This document shows positions 1-11,000 of a stretch of 64,000 bases of DNA, one piece after another. How positions within the stretch are numbered: the stretch's first letter is position 1; each line of letters begins with the position of its first letter. The DNA comes from Lasiosphaeris hirsuta (lineage: Eukaryota > Ascomycota > Sordariomycetes > Sordariales > Lasiosphaeriaceae), in NCBI GenBank assembly GCA_030549175.1, contig JAUKUA010000002.1, positions 4,588,001 to 4,652,000 of the forward strand. The letters run 5' to 3'. Under the pieces are notes generated by a model that did no database searches, was not told the origin of the DNA, and worked only from the letters and a program-made list of their open reading frames with translations. The translations under genes and the position numbers were made by a program.

Positions 1-1305
1 TGGGAACGGTCGACGCATAGATTGGGTCGCATCTGTGGACGAAGGAGACGCTTTCACCGAAACATTTATAATCTTGGCCATATACACTGTCTATTGCAGT
101 AGTACAACTCGTCATACATATCTCAAGCACAGCTTTCTTCTTCTACATGACAACACGAGTAATTTTGCTCGCAACACTGCCATTGTCTAAAACCATGAAT
201 TGTCCACACAGGTCTGAAGCTTTGCACAGGTGTGTGGATCCAGATGGACATTCCTCTTCACTGTTGGACCATCTGCAGCTTATAAGGCTATGGAGTAGCC
301 CTTTACCTTTGTCGTTTCTTATTTGGGATACGAGCTAGCGGCGCCATCGACAGGCTAAGTATACCTTATCCCTCAACTATCTTTGCGGCAACTTGATGCA
401 TCCCAACTCACCAGGGGGCTGGTCTGGAAGGGTTAGGGTTATATGTGATCCGAAAGAAGAGCACCTACAAAACGAGCCTCGACTCGTCCAGCCTCCGGGA
501 AAACAACCTTACAATGGCACCATTGAGCACATGGATTCGGATTGCTCAGTGAAATGGTACTGGGCCACTTTTGGGGGCTCACCTAGGCCATGCCCTAATA
601 ATAAGATCCACGGCGCTTAGCGACTCAATAAGCTTCTTCCTCTAGCTCCTAGTCTTGGTTTCAGCTGCAGAACAGCCAATCATTCGCCCTCTCAAAATAC
701 CCGAAACCCCTCCTCCCTCCCCTCCCCCCCAAGCCCTGCAGCCCCAGGCTCTCTCCACAGAAGTCTGCCGACAGCTCGAGACCCGAGGTAGCCCTTGACC
801 TTTCGGCCTTGCTCACATCCTGCGATGCAGCCCACGGCGCAGCCTGAGGCTCTCCATCAACCGAGTTCCGAGTAAGACAGGATGCTGCACACAATTCGCC
901 ATTTGGCCGAGAGAGACAATGACGGGGCGAAAGAGTGTGGAAAATGGCTGTCCGACTGGCTGGAGACGTGCCATTGTTCTAGCCGCCCATGCATCTCGAC
1001 GTCTTGGTGCCCCCAATCTGGGAGTCGGTTGGCCGCATGTCGGTCCATTTGGTCAGTTGGACTTGGCCCCCGTAGAAATGAGGTTTCCTGGTTGGTGCCT
1101 CAGCCAGCCTCTGGTGACCTCGGTGCTTCCCGCCCCTCTATTCTGGCCAAGCTGATGTTTTTCTTCCCCTCTATATCATCCCCCGCACCCGGTCATCGTC
1201 GGTTTAACAGTGTCCAAATTTCCCGCGACTAGCTTCAACCTCAAGGCTGTTCAAACTCCCTACCTTGTTCATTTACCGCCAACTAGACCCCATTGTGCCA
1301 CCACA
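1..1305. other. Intergenic, no gene supported
   Basis: No open frame here shows a recognisable domain. Short frames overlap each other on both strands and look like chance. A pyrimidine-rich stretch lies near 700-730. The last few hundred bases are presumably the upstream region of the gene starting at 1306. Confidence 0.5.
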
Positions 1306-2197
1306 ATGCGCGACCTCACAACAGCAGATGTCGCCTTCCTCCTTTGCACCTCCCAACACGGCGCCCGCTACCGCCTAACCCTGGAGACGACCTACGGCCT
1401 GGTCATCGACCTCGCCATCGACGGCGGTATCACCATCGGCCTCCAGCCGCCCCCCACCACGCCCACTCTCGCCAACACCACTGGGAGGATCCCGCGAGCC
1501 CTCGCAGCCCCTCCCTCCCCGGCCCAGAGCATGAGCATCGACGCCATCCTCCTCAGCCCCGTCTCCCCAACCGGAGCCGTCCCCTTCTCATCCCAACTGC
1601 CCCCTCCCAGCCCTGAAAACACCCCGCCAAGGAAATCGCGAAGCCCTCCCTCCCCACCAGGTCCCGGCTGCAGGTACCGCATCTGGCCCGATTTTCGCTC
1701 TTCTACTTATATCTTTTACGCCCCCAACTGGCCGGGGAACCCCGCCGGCGAGAAGCACGTGCCCGAGGCTGAGGTGGAAGCCCGCTACCCGGGTGAGTGG
1801 TTTGACGCTTGGATCGAGTGGGTCGAGCGCGGGGAGCGGGCGGTCATTGAGGCGCGGGAGGCGGAGCTGCGGTGGGAGCAGGGGCGGGGGAGGGAGAGTG
1901 GCACGGGGGTTGCGAGGGGGGCTAGGGGGGTAGTGGTCAGGAGAATGGGGGTGGGTTGGGTAAGGGGGCGGGGGGGAAAGGAGGGAGGGGGAGGGGGGTC
2001 ATTTTAGGAATCCGTTCAAGGATGAGGGCGAGAGGACGTTGTGGATGGTTGAGGGGCTGTTGTTGGCTTGTTGGTTGGGGCTGCAGGAGGGGGTCGGCGG
2101 GGTGGAGTACCAACCCGAGGGGGAGATCTATGTGCTGGATGGGAAAGGGGGTGGAGGGGGGGTGTTGAGGAGGTTCTTGGAGGCTGTCAGGATATGA
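1306..2197 (+). CDS. Hypothetical protein, probably two exons
   Basis: Not recognised. The ATG at 1306 is chosen because the more upstream in-frame codon is not in a convincing leader. The frame opens with a hydrophilic segment, then a Pro/Ser-rich linker, then a Trp/Glu-rich part (near 1680-1880) that looks conserved in composition. The first frame runs into a G-rich tract after about 1960. A second coding-looking segment (beginning DEGERTLWMVEG, ending near 2197) lies one base out of frame. A 61-bp intron at 1960-2020 (donor GTAAGG, acceptor CAAG) restores the frame exactly. No clear branch point is visible in it, so a sequencing indel in the G runs is the alternative. The product would be about 276 residues, without signal peptide or obvious membrane segment. 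Confidence 0.55.
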
Positions 2198-2961
2198 AGG
2201 TAAGGTCGGGTATGGACAATGGAGTTTGGGGTTGTGGTTTGGTTGTTTGTGTGTAAAACTTCACCCCGGGAACAAAGGGCGCCGGGATGATCTCAGATCT
2301 CAATGATGATGCCAGACCCAATAAAGGTGGCACTTGTTGCCAATGGTGTTGACCGCACAAATCGGGCTCGAGAATTCATTGTAGTGGCTTTGTACCCACG
2401 ACCGTAAATATCAGGGGTGGCTGAAACTCATGCCCCTATTCACAACATGTTACGTACCTACATGCCCACTTTCCACATCCGGATTTAGTTAGGGATCACA
2501 GAAAGTTTCTCCCCAAATAGCCCGCAGTGGGATGGACTTTAAGTTGGTCTGGCGGGGCCGTATTTTGCATGGCACAACCCAGGAACATACACTCAGATGT
2601 CTCAGACATCGGAAATATGGCACGGGTAGTTCGTTGCCCCTGTCCCATGTGGAGAGCGGCTAGTCGATGATATGTCCCGACCTGCTCTTCTCGGGTTTTG
2701 TGGCTTAATAAACAGTATCTCTCTTGGATTCAGCTCGGGGCTCTAATTATTGATGGATTCAATATCAGATACTGCGGCACTGGATCATGGACCAAAGCTG
2801 GAGTAAAAGATGCAATTGCGTATGAGCTCTTGTGTGTATAATAGGGGACCACCGTCAGCACACTGAACAGACTGAGCCGCATCATCTTGAACAGTTACTC
2901 ATCGGCCATTGGCTTGACACTCAGCTCGATTTAGCATCCTGTCCAGCTCAACCCTGTCACA
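2198..2961. other. Intergenic region upstream of the subtilase
   Basis: No gene is visible. It holds the 3' flank of the previous gene and the promoter of the protease gene. Composition is unremarkable. Confidence 0.5.
2837..2844 (+). promoter_or_regulatory. TATA-like box of the subtilase gene
   Basis: TATAATAG lies about 118 bp before the subtilase ATG, a usual distance for a fungal TATA element plus a short leader. This is a sequence match only. Confidence 0.4.
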
Positions 2962-4331
2962 ATGAAGCTCACCAGTACGATCGCTAGCTTGGTAGCCTTG
3001 ATCGCTATCCCTTTTGCATTTGCCGAGGCGCCAATCAAGAATGCTGGAGTCAGCAAAGATCTCGTGGTGCCCGACAGATATATCGTCATCTACAAGCAGA
3101 AGGCGGATCCAGCCCTGAGAGAGAAGCATGAGCAAGACATTGACAAGAAGGGCAAAAATGCCAAGAAAGGGGGTGTTGTGAACAAGCTCGACCTTGGCGA
3201 CCTGCACGGCTACATCGCCGAGATCCCGGCATCGACCCTCAAGGATGTGGTGGCTTCTGACTTGGCAAGTGTCTCACACATCTTGAAGCTGTGATGAGCG
3301 GAATATTTCTAACGCCCACCGCCTTTACACAGATTGACTTTGTCGAACTTGACACCATCGTCCGAGTCAGCCCCATCAAGCTCGAAGACGACAAAATCGT
3401 CGAGAAGCGAGCCTTTGAGACCCAGGCCAACGGCCCATGGGGCCTGGCTAGAATCTCGCATAGAAGCCCGGGTTTCAGCGACTACGTCTACGACAACAGC
3501 GGCGGAGAGGGCATTCGCGTCTATGTCGTCGACACGGGCATCATGACGAACCACACAGACTTCGAGGGCCGGGCTATCCACGGCATGAACTTTGCTTTGG
3601 GCACGCCCAACACCGACGAGAACGGCCACGGTACTCACGTTGCCGGAACCATTGGCGGCAAGACGTACGGCGTCGCGAAGAAGGCGACGCTAGTCTCGGT
3701 CAAGGTCCTCGACGCAAGCGGAGCCGGTACCTTTGCTGCCGTCATGGAAGGAATCGCCTGGGCTGTTCTGAACGCTCAAGCCAACGGGGGTGCTAACAAG
3801 GCCGTCATCAATGTCTCGTTGGGCGGCGGCAATAATGGACTGCTCAACACCATCGTGGATATTGCCAGCGGTTTTGGTGCCACGGTTGTTGCCGCAGCTG
3901 GCAACGACAATGACGATGCCGCCAACCACTCGCCCGCTTCCGCCCTGTCAGCCATTACCGTTGGGGCCCTGGACCAGGCCGATAGCCGCGCGTACTTTTC
4001 CAACTTTGGCCGTCTGGTAAATATCTTTGCTCCTGGCGTAGGTGTGCTGAGTGCCTGTCTTTCGGCCGTCAGCAACTCGGAGAGCTGCTCGTACAGTGGC
4101 ACAAGCATGGGTGAGTCAATTCTGGCTCATGGGCTACTTGAAGCTGACCGTAGCCTGATATAAGCCGCCCCTCACATTTCCGGCCTCGCTGCATACTACA
4201 TCAAGCTTTGTGGTCTTGCTGGCTCTACAGCCGTCACTAACAAGATCATCGAAACCGCCACCATGAACACGCTCGGCGATTCCCAGGGCTCCCCTCGGCG
4301 TATTGCCTACAATCTTGCAACTGGTCCCTAG
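2962..4331 (+). CDS. Secreted subtilisin-like serine protease (S8, proteinase K type)
   Basis: Endopeptidase of the fungal proteinase K group, secreted and self-processed. Exons 2962-3264, 3333-4110 and 4165-4331 give 414-415 residues, normal for the family. A signal peptide covers roughly residues 1-21 (hydrophobic, ending AFA). An inhibitor I9 propeptide follows (YIVIYK to VELD), then the S8 catalytic domain. The triad is intact: D168 in VVDTG, H200 in NGHGTHVAG and S359 in GTSM. Intron 1 (3265-3332) is a GC-AG intron with donor GCAAGT and branch TTCTAAC. Intron 2 (4111-4164) starts GTGAGT and splits the Ala codon after GTSM, giving the expected AAPH. Family knowledge suggests an extracellular nutrient or virulence protease. 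There is no physical link to neighbours. Confidence 0.93.
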
Positions 4332-4943
4332 ATGGCGTTGGGTTCGGGGTCGTGTCGCCTCAAAACAACCTAGGCACAATCTAACCCTTGATTGTTTGTT
4401 AGCGTGGGACTTTCAGTTGTTGTGACTTTGAGGAAGGATGTCTGGTTGCGTAGGAGGAAATGCATTCTAAAATAATAAATATACTTTTTCTTTTAGAATG
4501 CCAAAAAAGCCGTTCATGACGTTGGAGAGGCCTTTTTCAGAGGCCTTTTTCGAGGCTCAAGTACGCCCTCCGAAATACCAGAAAATGTAATTCTTGATGA
4601 TGCAAAGACCTTGGGGGCTTCAATATTAATTGCCGCACTGGAGCAGATATCGTGTTCTCAGATGCCGAAACAGAAGACTTCACGATCAATAAGGTCCCTC
4701 CTACTCCGTCAGCCACTCAATTTCGGGACAGCGGATCGGCTCGGCTCGTCTTTAATGGCCGGCACAGTACCAAAAAGGAGCATACCAAGCCTGCAGTGGT
4801 TGCCAATGCCGAGCGGCAGGGGTGCCCCTTTTAGGCTATCTAGGACTGCTGAGCAACGGTTTTGAGCCTCTGACGCGGGAAGTTCTTTTTGTCAAGTTAG
4901 ATCTCCCGAATACCGGAAACAACACATCCCCGCCGATCTAGGC
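4332..4943. other. Intergenic region with a short direct repeat
   Basis: No convincing gene. Around 4530-4553 an 11-bp unit (AGGCCTTTTTC) occurs twice, directly after an A/T-rich stretch that probably carries the protease 3' end. Confidence 0.45.
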
Positions 4944-6281
4944 ATGGCGTCAAGATACGCCTGCCGCGAGGGTGTCGACAGGTCTACCCTCGGGGAGCCA
5001 CTCCGGCTTAACTTCTCGGGACGCGTAGCCAAGAATAGGCTCATGAAGGCAGCGACAACGGAAAAGATGGCAAGCTGGTCCCCCACGGACAAGTCGGCAC
5101 GTGGCATCCCTGGCAACGAGCTCGTGACTCTGTATCAGACCTGGGCATCAGGTGGCTACGGCATTGTCGTCACGGGAAACATCCTCATCGACCATGACCA
5201 CATCGAAGGCAAGGGTAACATGATCGTGCCCATCGACGCCCCCTTTTCCGGACCTCTGTTCGACGGCTTCCAAAAACTCGCCGCTGCAGGTAGATCATCA
5301 GGAGGAGGCACTCTCTTCCTCGGCCAGCTCAACCACCCAGGCCGCCAATGTCTGCAGAGCATCCAGCCCGACCCGGTATCGGCCTCGGACGTGCAGCTGA
5401 ACATGAAAATGTTCGGCGACGGCTTCGCCCAGCCCCACCCAGCCTCCCTCGACGAGGTTAGCGCTATCGCGGCCGCCTTCGTGCACGCCTCCGTCTTCCT
5501 CGACAAGGCCGGCTTCGACGGCATCCAGCTCCACGCGGCACACGGCTACCTCCTCGCGCAGTTCCTCGCCGAGACGACCAACCTACGGACCGACGCCTAC
5601 GGCGGCTCGCTCCCGAACCGAGCGCGCCTGATCACCGAGATCGCCGACGGCATCAGGGCGCAGACGCGCCCCGACTTGGTGCTATCCATCAAGATCAACA
5701 GCGTCGAGTTCGAGGCGAAGGGGCTGCCGACCGAGGAGGCCGCGCAGCTGTGCGAGCTGCTCGAGGCGCACGGGTTCGATTTTGTCGAGCTGAGTGGCGG
5801 GACGTACGAGGAGCTCGGGCTGTGTCACCGACGCGAGACAACCCGCGCGCGCGAGGCCTTCTTCCTCGAGTTTGCCGACAAGATTGTACCGCGGCTGTCG
5901 CGGACGCGGACCTTCGTCACGGGCGGGCTGCGCTCGGCTGGGGCTATGGCGGACGCGCTGGGGACCGTGGATGGCGTGGGGCTGGGGAGGCCGGCGTGCT
6001 CGGAGCCGAACCTGGCGAGGGATATCTTGGCTGGGAAGGTGGATGCGTGTGTCAAGCCGCTGCTGGAAGACAACGATTTTGGGATTACGGCGTCGCTGGC
6101 TGCAGCGCAGATCGGATTGATGGGGCAGGGCCTGGACACCGTTGACCCGTCGAACCGAGAGGTTGTTGATGCCCTCAACGAGGGGCTCGCCTCGTGGAAG
6201 AAGACTTTAACTGGCAAGAGTGGTGGTGATTTGTTGCATCATCTCCAAGCCAAGTTAGCTCAGATCCACTCGAGGGCATGA
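4944..6281 (+). CDS. NADH:flavin oxidoreductase, Old Yellow Enzyme family
   Basis: Single-exon 445-residue protein with a TIM-barrel FMN oxidoreductase domain covering almost the whole length. The N-terminal part carries KNRLMKAATTEKMA, followed by the Gln/His-containing FLGQLNHPGRQ segment. The substrate-binding His pair is H197 and H200 in HAAHGYLLAQF, followed by NLRTDAYGGS and RARLITEI. The C-terminal FMN-phosphate part includes FVTGGLRS and GVGLGRP. Such enzymes reduce activated alkenes with NAD(P)H via FMN; the substrate here cannot be told. No signal peptide, so probably cytosolic. The upstream region is short and the gene stands alone. Confidence 0.9.
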   Translation: MASRYACREGVDRSTLGEPLRLNFSGRVAKNRLMKAATTEKMASWSPTDKSARGIPGNELVTLYQTWASGGYGIVVTGNILIDHDHIEGKGNMIVPIDAPFSGPLFDGFQKLAAAGRSSGGGTLFLGQLNHPGRQCLQSIQPDPVSASDVQLNMKMFGDGFAQPHPASLDEVSAIAAAFVHASVFLDKAGFDGIQLHAAHGYLLAQFLAETTNLRTDAYGGSLPNRARLITEIADGIRAQTRPDLVLSIKINSVEFEAKGLPTEEAAQLCELLEAHGFDFVELSGGTYEELGLCHRRETTRAREAFFLEFADKIVPRLSRTRTFVTGGLRSAGAMADALGTVDGVGLGRPACSEPNLARDILAGKVDACVKPLLEDNDFGITASLAAAQIGLMGQGLDTVDPSNREVVDALNEGLASWKKTLTGKSGGDLLHHLQAKLAQIHSRA

Positions 6282-8015
6282 CCAGTATATGCCAAAGGAT
6301 TTCGGGACTTGAATACTACACGGATGAAGAGCCGGTGCGATATGGTATGTTCCTCTTTCCCTTCCTCAAATCATCGTAAAACGCGTGCACGTCCGGAGTA
6401 CAACAATCCAACCCTGGTTTATTTTGTTAGCGTGTGACCTTCCCCTGTGGCCCTAAGTGTGGCCCTAAGGGAGAGAGATATTGAAGCCCCGGAAAGGCTT
6501 TCGAGTGGTAATAAAAGAAGCATCTTTCGCATCCAAAAAAAACGCATAGTTTACATTTCGAAGGGCCCTTCCCTATTCTGCAAAGGCCTTATGAAATACT
6601 AAAGTAGTCTTAATTATGCTGCAAGCGCTTTATCGGGGCTTCGGTACCCCCCTTGTTGGTGGGAGTGTCACGCGCTCCGGGTCGTCTTGAACTCGGAGTT
6701 TGTTCTCCCCCAACAGTGGCCAAGAGCGATCTAATCTTCTGTTGTGCCGGGTTCCGGAAGGAAGAGACGCGATTCTCGGCCCCCGACGTCAATCGCACGG
6801 CGAGGAAGCCTCTCTTCCGGCCTAGAAACGGTGCACTCGGAATGGTCCTGTCGACATGAGGACGGCCAGCTCTTTGCCAGCTGCAATCTCTCAAGCCGGT
6901 AATCGCTTGTCGCTTGTGAGGATTTCGGGTGCCGTCTTGATCCACTCGTCGGGAATGGCATAATTAGATCGATTCTGCACCCTGACTATGACCCGAATCG
7001 TCCTGGTCAATAAGATGGGGCTAGCCGATGGCTAGTGGGGAATTCACCTCGGTTTGAGCCAAGGTCGCGAGGATGGTGGAAATTCCGCCAATTTTACTGG
7101 TTATGGATCCCGAAAGGGGGAAAGCGCTGCCACATGACGTATCGCAAGGGAAAGGCATATCGCCGCGAGAGTTGGATATGGGGCACCCACGAGATGGGGA
7201 GGCGAGAGGGGGAGGCGGGAGGCGGAGGCGGTCCACCCACCCTCTCCTATGGATGCCACTGTATTGCTGGGAAAGATTCCCGTCGGGAATGCCAACTTCT
7301 TTCCTGGATCCGGATGTGCTTCTGTGGGCCAGACTTGGGGAAGCCTCCACGGTTTGGGACTGAGTTCGACTCATGATGGGTACCCGGCAGAGTGAAGTCG
7401 CCTCAGCAGACGGGAACGTGGAGCGTGTGCTGAGTATCCTCGATTAGAAGCAGATGGGGACGTCTGAGCAACAACTGCTTTTCTTGGCCTATACGCGGTC
7501 TTTATAGCTGTTCCTTGGAAAAGCGGAGGAATGTTCAAGCAATGCTGACCCAGGTCAGCCAAGGTACATCCTCAGCGGGAGGAAAAGGGGGCGGGGGGGA
7601 CCCTGCCCCCATGTCGAAATCTTGACACCGTGACCGAGTGCTCCGGGCCTATCAACACGCTATTTAACCACATTCCAAGGACAGATCCAAACCACCCTAG
7701 GGGCACTCACTTTACCTTCTACCTATCGGTCACAGTGGTACAGAATATCAGTCGAGAGGGATATTGTGTCGCATGACTGGGAATACAAGCGGGAGACCAA
7801 GTGAGAAGAGTACTAATTGCCCGCTTTGCAAACCAGCCAGACGTGATACAGATTTTGATAGACACGAAAAACCCACCATGATAACATTGTCTTTGTCCGG
7901 CCTGTGCACCAACTCCAGGCCCAAATTCGATGTATAGCATCAGCATACCATACAAACGCTATGCCCGTGAATCGCATCCCATGATATCGTCAAGTAATGA
8001 CCCCGGACCAACCAC
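6282..8015. other. Intergenic, no gene supported
   Basis: About 1.7 kb without a recognisable coding or RNA gene. Short overlapping frames around 6610-7560 have no domain signature and stop quickly. A (G)n/(C)n-rich patch lies near 7580-7600. Confidence 0.5.
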
Positions 8016-11000
8016 TCAGCCCTGGCGCCCGGCCAGCCATGTCATTCCCTTCAGCTCCTCAATAGCACTCTCCCTCAACCACCAACCATTCTCCTTTTCC
8101 TCGCCGGGGTCCATGACCGTGACCACCCTCTCCTCCTCGGGCGGCTCGAGCGAAACTTTTTTCTTGCCCTTTTTGCTAACGGCGCCGCTCTTGCCCTTCT
8201 TCCCCTTTCTAGCAGTAATCTCTTCTCTAACGGCTCCTACCGAACGAGTAGTCTCGACAAGCAACGCCCTGCGGTCTGACCACTCAAACAAAAGCTTCAA
8301 CCCCATAAGTCGATCCCTTGACCACCCATCCAGTCCGCTCCTCAACACAAGCTTCGCGTCCACCGCCGTGCTCGCACCCTCTCCCTCACCCACGCCGCCG
8401 GCGGTCCCCAGATGATCCAGCACAACCGCCCGCTCGGCATGCGAGAGGCCCTTGAGAGCATCCAAGGAAAATACCCACTCGAGCGGGTCGTGGCCCGTAG
8501 ACTCGGCCCCGGGGATTTCCCCGCTCCCTAAAGCGCGCAAGGTCGCCGGGAACGGGTTTTCATGCGCGGGTCGGCGGCGGAGGAACACGGATTGGTTCTT
8601 ACGGAAGTCTTCCACCAGGTGCGGCGCGTGCTCGAAATCAATGGTGAGGTTCCAGAAACCCATTGCCCCCGCGTCGGTGCTGACGCGCGCGACGTCGTCG
8701 AGGGGTGGAAGGAGGCAAGGTGTTTGCCGCCGAATCACCACGGCTTCTTGGGATTGGGATGGCGATGTCGAACTGGCGATCGCGGCTAGAGCCGATTGGG
8801 ATCCGGCCTTGAGTTGTATCTTGACGGGGACATTGAGTGGCTGGCCCGTCACGAGGTCCTTCACCACGAAGCAGCGGGGGTCCGTGGCGAGAACCCAAAA
8901 GTGGCGGAAGGCTTGAAGATGCGACCGATTGTCCTGCACGCTCGTAGGGAAGAGCGGATAGAAGGCGACGATAAGGGATGCTGTTGCAAGATTGCTGGTG
9001 CCAAATGTAGCGGTACCGCAACCAAGGAACAGAGCGCCGGTGGCGAGGTGAGCCGCAAGATGACTCCCGTAAGTCGTGCTTGTGTCGTCCCGGCCGTGCA
9101 GCGCACGTAGCCGGCGGAGCACTACGAGATCGCCTGTCCCGGCCATCACCGTTGCGCAAGACAATGCTAGCGTGTCCATACACATGCGCGCATTTCCCCG
9201 AGCTAACTCGGTGTCAAAGCTGCCGGCGGGTATCCGGACAATACGCATAAACTCGTCGAGGTAGTGGATGAGGAGATCTCGGACTTGCATGTTTGCCGTG
9301 CCAGCAAAGCGCAAACCAAGCGCGAAGCAAAGCCCCGTCAGGATCGAGAAGAACGGAAGGTCTCGGCTTTGCAGCTTCAAAACATTCGTCAGTTTCGCCC
9401 GGGATCTATAAGCTGCGGGTAGGCCGTTTTTGATCCAGTCGAAAGTAGGATCTATCTCGCTCCAGAGAATGAGATTTTTTGCAAGGGTTCGCAACAGCAG
9501 AATGTCGGGGCGGACATAATCAAACTGCAAAATGGTGTCGGGAACGTCGATCTTGCGAGCCACAATGTGGTCCCCAGACTTCATAAAGATCAGCGCAATA
9601 GCAACAACAGCTGCGGCAGCTGATCTGTCCAACACATGCACTAATTCCACCCTTTTGGAGGAGGTAGCAATCGTCAGCAACTTTTCCGTTAGACGCATGT
9701 CTCGTAAACCCTTGAGGTCGTTGCCTTTGCCCAGATTGATAAAGCCCAAGGCAAAACCAGCTGCGAGCCGATAGCCTTCATCGCGAGTTGGATCTTCATC
9801 ATCCTCGTCATCAACAAACTCTATCTCCGACATCATGATCTCGCTCATCCGCCGATGCTGGCTGTTGCAATAAAGAAGCCCGATGCCCATAACGCCGGTT
9901 GTTTGGGTGTGCCGGTTGAGGTTGAGTTCTGCTGCTCCTCGTGGCAACATGCGAGTGACGTGAACGGAGAGAAGGCGGGTGATGAGGGAGTCCATGGTGC
10001 CGATATACGATGCAGCTAGACCAAGGAGCAGCCCGATGGAAGTCATAGTATGTTTTGGGGTTAAATATTTGAACGCAACCCATTTGGCGACCGACTTGAG
10101 GTGCCCATTGAGTCCAAGAGCCAACAGAAACCCGGCATGTCGGTTGCTGAGGTCTTGCCCTGGCCTGTTGTACAAGATCCAGGACGTATCAATACCCTTC
10201 GCGTGTGGGGATATTGCGAGACCGCCGGCGACTCCCTGGTGGAAGAATGCCCAATTGATCTTCTCCTCGCTGAAAAGCGACTTATCAACGCCCACCGTAT
10301 TGTTAGGAGGCTTCACGACGCATGTCAAGTTGAACCCTCCGATTTGGTACTTTTGGGTGAGGAGTGGGAATCGAAGCGCGTAGTAGAAAAGACCTCTCCC
10401 TGCCGGGATAGCTAGGGTGCTTGTCGCAACTGTGGTCGCCAGTTCTTTTTGCCGCTCCAAGTATTCGGATTCTGTCCAGTCGTGCTTCGGGTCTAGGCGG
10501 AGAACACGAGTCTTGGTTGTTGAAAGCATATTTCGCGCTTCGTTCAATCTTCGGTCTTCTCTAAAGAGTGAGCGTACCACAGCCTGGCGCTCTGCTCCCT
10601 CAGTTTCTTCGACCGCCTCGTGAAGTTTTTCGAGGTGCTGGCACAGCATTCGGAAATCCCACCTCGCGGTATGTGTCGGCGTCTGAAATCTTGTTAGGAC
10701 GTGATATGGGGGAAAACAACGACCGACTTGCCTGGGGTTCGAACTCAATAGCCTGTCCAGCCTTGCCTGGCTTCAAAACAGCACCAATGTCAGTCCGGTT
10801 GACGAGCGAAAGCAGACTTCTTGACCAAGAAGACGGCGGATTGGGCTGGCACATAAAGATGACGTCTTGTAGGGGCGTCAGTATTGCCTCAGGCAATGTT
10901 TCCAGTATTTGGGGTGTGAAGCCGCATTGATGCATTGCCACCACCATCTCAACATAATTGGTTTCCGGTCGGAGATGACTAAACAACCTCTTGAACATCA

